A stretch of 64,000 nt of DNA, taken from the NCBI GenBank assembly GCA_012934845.2, contig WNNJ02003745.1, forward strand, positions 1 through 64,000. The letters run 5' to 3'. The notes under the pieces were generated by a model. That model ran no database searches, had not been told where the DNA came from, and worked only from the letters and a program-made list of their open reading frames with translations. A program made the translations under genes and the position numbers. Positions 21,301 through 33,300 of this stretch are shown in pieces; positions within the stretch are counted from its first letter, which is position 1, and each line of letters opens with the position of its first letter. The stretch is from Pomphorhynchus laevis (taxonomy: Eukaryota; Acanthocephala; Palaeacanthocephala; Echinorhynchida; Pomphorhynchidae).

Positions 21301-24300
21301 TCCTATAATAATTATTATTACGGACAATGATATAAAATAAATTACCACAAAATATTTTACAACAAAATGGTTTTATATAGTAAATCTAGAAGAACGTTTC
21401 GATAAATGCTCTTGAAAATGAGCAATAAAAACATCTTAAGTTTGAATATAGTAGACAACAGACTCATAATTAACTCATAGTCAATACATAAAAATTGACT
21501 TTTATTTTTAATTTAAATTTTTTATTTTAACTTGATATGAATATAAATTGTATAAAATCTTATATAATTATTTATTATTTATTTTTATTTATATATATCG
21601 TATAAAATACGCTGACTCAGTCTTTAATTTAAATTTTAAAAATCAATTCTATAGTAAAATAAATATTAATTATATAAAATTTTATATAAATATTTATTAT
21701 TTATAATATAGTATAAAATACATGAGAGCTTATGCATATATAAAATACATGTGAACTTTGCTTTCTCGCTAATATAACCTCTGTCAGAAATACGGAAACT
21801 ATGCATTATTGGTTAAGACGTTATTATTATTATTTTTCTAATTTTCAAACAAGTAACGATAAAATAAACAAGTAAATAAAAAGTAACAAATAAGTAAATA
21901 AACAAGTAACGACAAATAGTAACAAGAATATGCAGAACGCGTCAATATAATTGAGAGAGGTAAATTTATTCCTGCAATCATGTCCACGACGGGCGGAATT
22001 GGTAACGATCTCTTGAAATTATTAAGAAAAGTAGCACTCGAAGACGCAAGAAAGAGTGAAGAACCTTACTCAGCTACACTTGCAAGAATTCTGCGACAGC
22101 TATCTTTTGCACTCACAAAAGCTGTCTTGTTTACTATTTGATTCAAAATAGTTTTTATGAACAAGAATGATATCTTTTTATAATATAGACCCTATTTGAA
22201 GGTAACCTCGGAACTGTAAAATTAATAAAAATATTAAAAAAATATTATTAATTTTTTTAATTATTATTTTAAATAAAAATAGAAAATTAAGTAGTACATC
22301 AAATTCGTGTTACTTCATACTTCTTAGGTGGACGCCTGTAGGATACAAGCAGTTCTCTTCGTCTTGCTTTCTGAAGCAATCGTCACGTTCATACATCGCC
22401 TACTTGCTGTTTGGCTTCTAACTGACATTATGGTCGCTCTAATACACATTGAGGCAGAGAACGCAAGAGTTAAACTGATATATGAGCGAAAGCGGTATGG
22501 ACGCAGCAGCAAAAGCCGCCATTGCTAGGGGATCATCCTCCTTGAAGCCTTCCTTGGCGAAGATTACCCTATCCTCGACTGAAAGAATGGGATTTTTATG
22601 ATAGCAGTTTTGCAGACAATATGACAAATTTTATAATTAAAATTTGTAATATTAAAATTAATATGTTATATAAATATTAATAATAATATTTATCTCTATA
22701 TTATAATTATATATTATAATATATAATTATATTATTTATTAATATAAAAATATATATAATTATATATATTATATTAAAATTTTCTTAATAATTATTTATC
22801 TCTATATTTGATTCACATATCGTATAAAATACGTAGACTCAGCTTCTTGATACGACGAAAAAAGTATTTAGTATTTGAGTTATATTGTTTTTCTAATGAT
22901 TTTTAATATTCGCTTATAAAATAATGTTATAAAATTTATAATAAATATTTCATAATATTTCAATAAAAATATATGAGAAAAATACATGAGAGTCACTAAT
23001 CAAAAGTGTAAAATTCATGCGAATAAGAGCTTCATAACGATAAATGAAAATTGTGAACGATAGTTCTATAAATTAAATAAATTGAAAATATCAAGTTTAT
23101 ATCAAATTTATATTATACAATTTATGAATAAAAAATTTTAAATTTATAATTTATAAATATTTAATATTATATTATAAATTATATTATAAATTTATATTTA
23201 CAAATTATATCAAATTTATATAATTTATAAATGACATGTAATATGCGCATTAAATAACAAAATTTATTTTTATATAAAAATTTAAAAAATCAGATGATAG
23301 AAATTTATGAATAGGTCAATTCATATTGTACCTCGTAATATAAAAAAAACACGTAATTTCAAAAAGCATATACATACCTGATTATTAACTGCCTTAACAA
23401 GTTCGGCACGCGCATTATCCACTTCATTCACAACATTGCTTAGGGAATTTTCAATAGAATCTAAAAAGCGCCAAAAATATAATGTGAAATATTAAAAGTT
23501 ACGTCATAATAAAAAATGAGCGGTTTATTGAACGCTTTAATGGCGTCCATTATATTCACTCTGCTAGTACTCTCTATACCATATAACGATACATTTCAAT
23601 ATCAGCCGTATAATGACGCCTTTCAATGCAAATATATACTAGGTAAACTAGGTCTGCAGAACTTTATAACATTCTATGAAGGTAACCATCAGAATTATGA
23701 CGTAATCCCACCATGGTGGAAGCCATTTAATATTTGTACCAGATTTTACTTCTTGTCCGAACCATTTAGATCAGAATCCGGAGTTATTGTTCACGCATAC
23801 GACGCCCTTAAAGTTGAGCATATCGAATTAAAGTTCATTCATGCAGACGCCAATCCGATATGTGTCAGTAGATCGGAAAACATATCATTTGCTTACATAT
23901 CAAAAGACGCAGCATGCATGCGTAGGAAACATTTCTCAATACCCACAGACATACCAGGTGAAATATATGCACTCAAACAATTAGATAGTTTTACATATTT
24001 TCCTAAATTCAGAGATTACTATAGGATCGGTGAACATCAAGACATTCACGTTATATCGTTGGAACGACATTCAATGTATTGTGCACAAAATAGCATTGAT
24101 ATGTGGGTTAGACGAAACTTTACAACATTTTACAATGAAGCTAGTATAAAAGCTATTATCACAGAAATTAGTCGAGTAATGTCAATTATGCTAAACGATT
24201 TTCGGTTGGTTTGGTTAAATATGAATGTGTTCAATGTAGCCTTAGATTATCAAGTGAAAGATCGTAAAAATGAATTTCAATTAGCCAAGTTTACGAGCGT

Positions 24301-27300
24301 TTTTCAGATTGATATTATAGACAATGAAAAATGTGACTGGCAAAAAGCACCACGATCAATAAGTCAACGAATTGACGTATTCAAAGGACAGGAAACTACA
24401 CTGCAAAAGCCGCCGGAAATGTATTGGAGAGATTTGCCTTTACAACGAAAACTTACAGGTTACTACAGTGCAAAATTGTATATCGGTTTTGAAATTGGCT
24501 GCCTCGCATATCACATGAAAGGCATACCCAGTCTAAGGCTAATGTGGTGGCGATGGGAAGAAGTTTACAGAGAAAATCATTGGGTACCAATACTACATGG
24601 TATATGTACAGAAATCTATCTAGATTTTATTGAACGATCGTTATCAATGAACACCTCTGAGCGACTAAGTTTGGAAGATCAGTTGAAACATCCATTTATC
24701 GACGCATCGTACTTATACAAAACGCACGTTACGAATATGGAGAATAATATAACGGCAGATGAGTTGGCCAGAAAGCATAACTGTACAGTAATAGAGCCTG
24801 CCAGATCGAGAAGAACAGAATTTGAGTTAGGATCACCAGAGTACAGCGATTACGACTATAGCGATAGTCAGTACGATCCAATTAAGGAGATGATAAGAAG
24901 AACAGCAAGGCAGAAGCGACGAAAGCAATTACAGGAAGAGAAGCTAAAGACGAATAAGGAGAAACCCAGAAATATCGAAACAAAACTACCATCAGCGAAA
25001 GAAGCTGAAATTAAGAGATTTGGAGACATGTTGAAAATGCTTGGAAATCAAGACATCGGTGAAATAATAAGAAATGAGGACATAAATGATAAGTACGAAA
25101 TTGAAGACTACCAGGAGGAAAACAAAGAGAATTTTAAAATTGATGATATTAAAAAAGAAGTTAAAATGATCAGTACAAACAAATCCGCGAACTCGAAAAA
25201 AATGCAGAAGTCAAACGAAGCGAAATCAAAAATTAAACAAGAAAAAGAAAAATATGATAAATTAATTGAAGAAAATGACCAAATGGAAACTTATAAAATA
25301 ATAAATGTAGATGAACAAACCACTCAATCAACTATTAAAGAAATAGAATTGATGAAACAAAACCAGCACGATAAAGCAGGACGATTTAAAATTGAAAAAA
25401 TAAAAAATGAGATGCAGATAGAAAGTAAAGCGAATGACACAAAACGGGAAGAATCCAGTCAATTTATTAAAAATACAAATCAACAAACTGATAAATCACA
25501 CATTATACAAGAAAGTGAACAGCCTGCTAAATCAAGTCGATTTAGAGTAGTTAATGTGGAAAAGCAAATGGTGCAAGCTACTGTTGACGAAGGGGTGACC
25601 GAAACTAAGAAAACAAACAGATTTAATCTCATAAATGTACAGGAGCAAATGGAAAGAAAAAATGAACCGTTAAGCGAACAAGTACATAAACCAGGACGAT
25701 TTAAAATTGTGAAAATAAAAGATGAGATGCAGATAGATAGTAAAACGAATGAAGTAAGTACAGAAGAACCCAGTCAATTTATTAAAAATACAAATCAACA
25801 AACTGATCAATCACACATTATACAAGCAAGTGAACAGCCTGCTAAACCAAGTCGATTTAGAGTTGTTAATGTGGAAAAGCAAATGGTGCAAGCTACTGTT
25901 GACGAAGGGGTAACAGAAACTAAGAAAACAAACAGATTTAATGTCATAAATTTACAGGAGCAAATGGAAAGAAAAAATGAGCCGTTAAGCGAACAAGTAC
26001 ATAAACCAGGACGATTTAAAATTGTGAAAATAAAAGATAAGATGCAGATAGATAGTAAAACGAATGACGTAAGTACAGAAGAACCCAGTCAATTTATTAA
26101 AAATACAAATCAACAAACTGATAAATCACACATTATACAAGCAAGTGAACAGCCTGCTAAACCAAGTCGATTTAGAGTAATTAATGTGGAAAGGCAAATG
26201 GTGCAAGCTACTGTTGACGAAGAGGTAACAGAAACTAAGAAAACAAACAGATTTAATGTCATAAATGTACAGGAGCAAATTGAAAGAAAAAATGAACCGT
26301 TAAGCGAACAAGTACATAAACCAGGACGATTTAAAATTGTGAAAATAAAAGATGAGATGCAGATAGATAGTAAAACGAATGAAGTAAGTACAGAAGAACC
26401 CAGTCAATTTATTAAAAATACAAATCAACAAACTGATCAATCACACATTATAAAAGCAAGTGAACAGCCTGCTAAACCAAGTCGATTTAGAGTAATTAAT
26501 GTAGAAAGGCAAATGGTGCAAGCTAGTGTTGACGAAGGGGTAACAGAAACTAAGAAAACAAACAGATTTAATGTCATAAATTTACAGGAGCAAATGGAAA
26601 GAAAAAATGAGCCGTTAAGCGAACAAGTACATAAACCAGGACGATTTAAAATTGTGAAAATAAAAGATAAGATGCAGATAGATAGTAAAACGAATGACGT
26701 AAGTACAGAAGAACCCAGTCAATTTATTAAAAATACAAATCAACAAACTGATAAATCACACATTATACAAGCAAGTGAACAGCCTGCTAAACCAAGTCGA
26801 TTTAGAGTAATTAATGTGGAAAGGCAAATGGTGCAAGCTACTGTTGACGAAGAGGTAACAGAAACTAAGAAAACAAACAGATTTAATGTCATAAATGTAC
26901 AGGAGCAAATTGAAAGAAAAAATGAACCGTTAAGCGAACAAGTACATAAACCAGGACGATTTAAAATTGTGAAAATAAAAGATGAGATGCAGATAGATAG
27001 TAAAACGAATGAAGTAAGTACAGAAGAACCCAGTCAATTTATTAAAAATACAAATCAACAAACTGATCAATCACACATTATAAAAGCAAGTGAACAGCCT
27101 GCTAAACCAAGTCGATTTAGAGTAATTAATGTAGAAAGGCAAATGGTGCAAGCTAGTGTTGACGAAGGAGTAACCGAAACTAAGAAAACAGACAGATTTA
27201 ATGTCATAAATGTAAAGGAGAAAATTGAAAGAAAAAATGAACCGTTAAGCGAACAAGTACATAAACCAGAACCATTTAAAATTGTGAAAATAAAAGATAA

Positions 27301-30300
27301 GATGCAGATAGATAGTAAAACGAATGACGTAAGTACAGAAGAACCCAGTCAATTTATTAAAAATACAAATCAACAAACTGATAAATCACACATTATACAA
27401 GCAAGTGAACAGCCTGCTAAACCAAGTCGATTTAGAGTAGTTAATGTGGAAAAGCAAATGGTGCAAGCTGCTGTTGACGAAGGGGTGACCGAAACTAAGA
27501 AAACAAACAGATTTAATGTCATAAATGTACAGGAGCAAATGGAAAGAAAAAATGAACCGTTAAGCGAACAAGTACATAAACCAGGACGATTTAAAATTGT
27601 GAAAATAAAAGATGAGATGCAGATAGATAGTAAAACGAATGAAGTAAGTACAGAAGAACCCAGTCAATTTATTAAAAATACAAATCAACAAACTGATCAA
27701 TCACACATTATACAAGCAAGTGAACAGCCTGCTAAACCAAGTCGATTTAGAGTTGTTAATGTGGAAAAGCAAATGGTGCAAGCTACTGTTGACGAAGGGG
27801 TAACAGAAACTAAGAAAACAAACAGATTTAATGTCATAAATTTACAGGAGCAAATGGAAAGAAAAAATGAGCCGTTAAGCGAACAAGTACATAAACCAGG
27901 ACGATTTAAAATTGTGAAAATAAAAGATGAGATGCAGATAGATAGTAAAACGAATGACGTAAGTACAGAAGAACCCAGTCAATTTATTAAAAATACAAAT
28001 CAACAAACTGATCAATCACACATTATACAAGCAAGTGAACAGCCTGCTAAACCAAGTCGATTTAGAGTAATTAATGTGGAAAAGCAAATGGTGCAAGCTA
28101 CTGTTGACGAAGGAGTAACAGAAACTAAGAAAACAAACAGATTTAATGTCATAAATGTACAGGAGCAAATGGAAAGAAAAAATGAACCGTTAAGCGAACA
28201 AGTACATAAACCAGGACGATTTAAAATTGTGAAAATAAAAGATGAGATGCAGATAGATAGTAAAACGAATGACGTAAGTACAGAAGAACCCAGTCAATTT
28301 ATTAAAAATACAAATCAACAAACTGATCAATCACACATTATACAAGCAAGTGAACAGCCTGCTAAACCAAGTCGATTTAGAGCAATTAATGTGGAAAAGC
28401 AAATGGTGCAAGCTACTGTTGACGAAGGGGTAACAGAAACTAAGAAAACAAACAGATTTAATGTCATAAATGTACAGGAGCAAATGGAAAGAAAAAATGA
28501 ACCGTTAAGCGAACAAGTACATAAACCAGGACGATTTAAAATTGTGAAAATAAAAGATGAGATGCAGATAGATAGTAAAACGAATGACGTAAGTACAGAA
28601 GAACCCAGTCAATTTATTAAAAATACAAATCAACAAACTGATCAATCACACATTATACAAGCAAGTGAACAGCCTGCTAAACCAAGTCGATTTAGAGTAA
28701 TTAATGTGGAAAAGCAAATGGTGCAAGCTACTGTTGACGAAGGGGTAACAGAAACTAAGAAAACAAACAGATTTAATGTCATAAATGTACAGGAGCAAAC
28801 GGAAAGAAAAAATGAACCGTTAAGCGAACAAGTACATAAACCAGGACGATTAAAAATTGTGAAAATAAAAGATGAGATGCAGATAGATAGTAAAACGAAT
28901 GACATGAATCGAAAAGAATCCAGTCATTTTATTATGGATGCAAATCAACAAACTGATCAATCACACATTATGCCGTCAAGCGACAATCCTTCTAAACCAA
29001 GTCGATTTAGGGTAGTTAATGTGGAAAAGCAAATGGTGTAAGCAACTGTTGATGAAGAGGTAACCGAACTAGAAACCAAACAGATTTAATGTCATAAATG
29101 TAAAGGAGATAATAGAAGGAAAAAATGAACCGTTAAGCGAACAAGTACATACACCCGGACGATTTAAAATTGTAAAAATAAATGACGAGAGTCAGATAGA
29201 TAGTAAAGCGAATGACATAAGTGGAGAAGAACCCAGTCAATTTATTAAAAATACAAATAAACAAATTGATCAATCACACATTATACAAGCAAGTGACAAG
29301 CCTGCTATACCAAATCGATTAAGAGTTGTTAACGTGCAAAAGCAAATCTAAGTCGATTTAGAGATGTTAAGGTTGAAAAGCAAATGGTGCACGCTACTGT
29401 TGACGAAGGGGTAACCGAAACTAAAAAACCTAATAGATTTAATGTCATAAATGTGCAAGAGCAAATGGAAAGAAAAAATGAACCGTTAAGCAAACAAGTT
29501 GGTAAACCAGGACGATTTAAAATTGTGAAAATAAAAGATAAGATACATATTGATAGTAAAAGCAATGATGTAAGTCGAGAAGAATCCAGTCATTTTATTA
29601 TGGATGCAAATCAACAAACTGATCAAACACACATTATGCATTCAATTAACCAGCCTAGTAAACCAAGTCGATTTAGAATGGTTAACCGATTTTCTTAGTA
29701 ACCGATACTAAGAAACCCAAAAGATTAAATGCCATAAATGTGCAGGAGCAAATAATGGGGGGGGGAATAAACCGTTATGTGAAAAAGTTGGGAAACCAAG
29801 ACGATTTAAAATTGTGAAAATAAAAGATGATATATAGATTGATTGTAAAAACAATGACGTTAGTCGAGAAGAATCAGTCAACTTTTTATGGATGCAAATC
29901 AACAAACTGATCAATCACACATTAAGCAGTCAAGCGCCCAGCCTGCTAAACCAAGTTGATTTATAGTTGTTAATGTGGAAAAGTATATGGGGCAAACTAC
30001 TGTTGACGAAGAGGCAACCGAAGCTAAGAAACCAAACAGATTTTATGTCATAAATGTACAGGAGAAAATGGAAAAATGAACCGTTAAGCGAACAAGTTGG
30101 TAAACCAGGACGATTTAAAATTGTGAAAATAAAAGATGATATCCAGATTGATAGTAAGAGCAATGATGTAAGTCGAGAATAATCCAGTCATTTTTTTATG
30201 AATGAAAGTCAACAAACTGATCAATTATACATGGAACTGTCAAGCGGCTAGCCGTCTAAACCAAGTTAATTTAAAGTTGTTAATGTTTTAAAGCAAATGG

Positions 30301-33300
30301 TGCAAGCAATTCCTAACAAAGTGGTAACATCAACTCAGAAGCTAAGAAGATTTAATTTCAAATATGTACTGGAGCAAATGGGAAAAATGAACTAGTATCT
30401 GATGAGGTTGATAAACCAGGACAACTTAAAATTGTAAAAAAATGATACTCAGATAGATAATAAAAACAATATATGTAATTGATAATATAGATATTTGTTT
30501 TATTATATGATTGATCGATTCAACATTAAACAATCTAGCAAGTAAATTGCTAAATTAAGACGATTATAATAAATTGCCGTAATCAAGTCGCTGTAAACTT
30601 CAAAGTTAACAAATATGTTACCAAATTTGATGAAGTTGTTTCTATGATTTGAATGTTTATGACTTGTCGATAAATGAATAAATAAGTAAAAAATGTGCAA
30701 TTGCATTGTTCGGAGCCAAATTTATTTTTAATGTAGAGCTACAATTGTCAATACTGCTGATAAAACGTTGATGTATAAAACAGTTTATAAAGTTTCTACA
30801 AACATTTACTTAGTGTGAAATTCAATTTTATGAAATGGCTAAACATTCCACCAAAATATTATTGAAAAATTATTTTGTATTTTTTAAAAGTCACGTGTAA
30901 CAAATGTGGTATTTTATTATTTACTCATTAATAATTAAATTTCTGATGGCAGTTGAACAATCAAGAAATAATTGTTTTCTTTGTTGAAAGATATATCAAT
31001 AAACGCACTAGATATATACCCATTACGGCTTTACTCGTTTCGTAACGACTACAGCAGCAAAAATGAAAAATTCATCTTATGTCATTTTAATTAAACGTTT
31101 TATATATTATCTATCATTCATTTTAAATCATTCAAATTTCGAATACAATTAATTAAATGATAGAATATAAATATAAATATTATAAATTAATTGTTCACTC
31201 ATATTGGATTATTTATTAGTGGAGAGAGTGAAGTAAAATAATTATTTAATCGAATTTTCAATAGCCTACTGCTATTGTATTTGTAATAGCCTACTGCTAT
31301 TGTATTTTTAAAAATATTTTGTAACATTTACTTCTGAAGATGATAGCAGTAGGCTATTGAAAATTCAATTAAATACATATTTTACTTCACCCTCTCCACT
31401 AATAAATAATTAATGTTATATCAATATTATGATAATATTATCATATCCATTAAGATAGTAATTCGCAAACGTGTTCTTCAAACGCACTCACCAACCATGC
31501 CTCCTTGTTCGTGAATTAACGCCGACACATCTTTGAATATCTGATTAACATCAACGATGTCGCTCTTAAAAATAAAGATAATGTACAATACAAAAATAAA
31601 AACGACAAATCAAACCTCCAATCGTTTTATTTGAGTTTCTCGTTCAGCCAATATATCGAGATTAACGTGTTGTTCTACTTGCAGTAATTCATTTTGTTGC
31701 TTATGAGAAATCTACGGATCAATAATGCAAAATTAAACTTAATAAGCATTGCGTACCTGGATAGGATCGATATTCGAATCAAATGCTCGTGATGCACGAA
31801 CTCTATCAAGACTGTCTTTTTCTTTTGATGCACCCAATTTTTGAGCGACTTGGAATCTGTTCATAACAGCAACGTAGTCTTGGGCTATACTGGTCTTTCT
31901 CTGCTTTTGCATCGACTATACATCACAAGTCCCCAAAAGTATTTCGTATGAACATTATACTATATTATATTGTAATAATTATAAAAGACATGTCGCGGAA
32001 TTTTGTATCCTTTTATTAATTGCCTAATTGTCTAAGTTTGAGAAACGGTGAATAAAATACAGTTTTAAGAAACTGTTCCTATTTCCTATTATTTATTATA
32101 TAATTATTTTAATTATTATACAGCAGGACTCTAGCATCCTGCTGTATCGAGAATCGGAACATTACCTTGAAGATAATGTCGTGTCACAACCAGAAGAATT
32201 TCAGCTCACAGATGCAATTAAGTTAAAGTAAAAATTGATTTAATTAATTCAAAAATTCACTAATTCAAAAATCAATGACAGTAATTTCTTCATTCCAAAC
32301 TATTTATCTTGATTTCTTAAATAGTGTATTGATAATTTAATAATTTTGAATCAAAATTGTATTTATAAATTATTCTAGTTTATATACGAAATATAAAACA
32401 CAACAATACAGCAAAAACTAAACAAATATTATTACATGCTAAATTTAAATCGTAATACGTCATATCACGATTGTATAATGCCTATCATTTCTTCATAGGC
32501 ATTCACAATTTATATTGTTAATGCCTATGAAGTATGCCTTTATATTGTAATCAGTTTTTATTCTCAAAAACTGATTACAAAAAAATAATTGATTTCTGAT
32601 ATCACGATTGTATAATGCCTACACAATTTCTTGATATGCATTCACAGTTTCTAACTCCAATTAATTATTCTCAAAAGCTGATTACAAAAAGATAAATGAT
32701 ATATGATACACTTGGAATGGTCTTTGTCATAAATATAATTTCTCATTATCCATATCTGGATTCCAGTTAATTGCAAAATGGCATTTTGTTTTGCCACAGA
32801 AACACACTAGATCGATATTATATAATTGTTAGGTAAATACTTGGTTTATAAACTACTTATAATAAGAAACCTTTATACATAAAATTTTAATCAAATATCA
32901 GGCTTATGGTAGTTAGGTGAGTATTTACCTAACGTTTATATAGTATATCTAGTATTATATTATTTAATCATATAATTGGTTTGCTTTATAAAATAAACGT
33001 CAGTAAATTATTTAATTTGGTTGAAGTTCTGCATTTATTATCTCTCCTGTCGGATAAAATTTAACTTAATAGCTAAAGCTACGTTCATTTTTAATGAAAT
33101 TGCTCTGGAATATTTGTTCGGGAATAATTTTAAATACAATTTTGATTTAAATCGTTAATTTTGTAAGTTTTGTTTCTGATGATGCTAGCAGTAGCTAGCG
33201 AAATATGAAATTAAATTTGTATTTTGATTGATCCTGCTCTTAAATTTAAAATTTAATAAATGATACGAATATTTGTTTAAAAAAATAATTTATTTATAAA

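Noticed and set aside
22324-22627. Overlapping ORFs in syntaxin intron 7 as a missing syntaxin exon
   Set aside because: Exons 7 and 8 join in frame and align to STX7 without a gap, and the ORFs show no SNARE-like sequence.
28642-28905. Minus-strand ORFs opposite the repeat array (also near 29329, 29708 and 29930)
   Set aside because: Antisense shadows of the plus-strand repeats; they recur wherever the repeat does and have no independent features.
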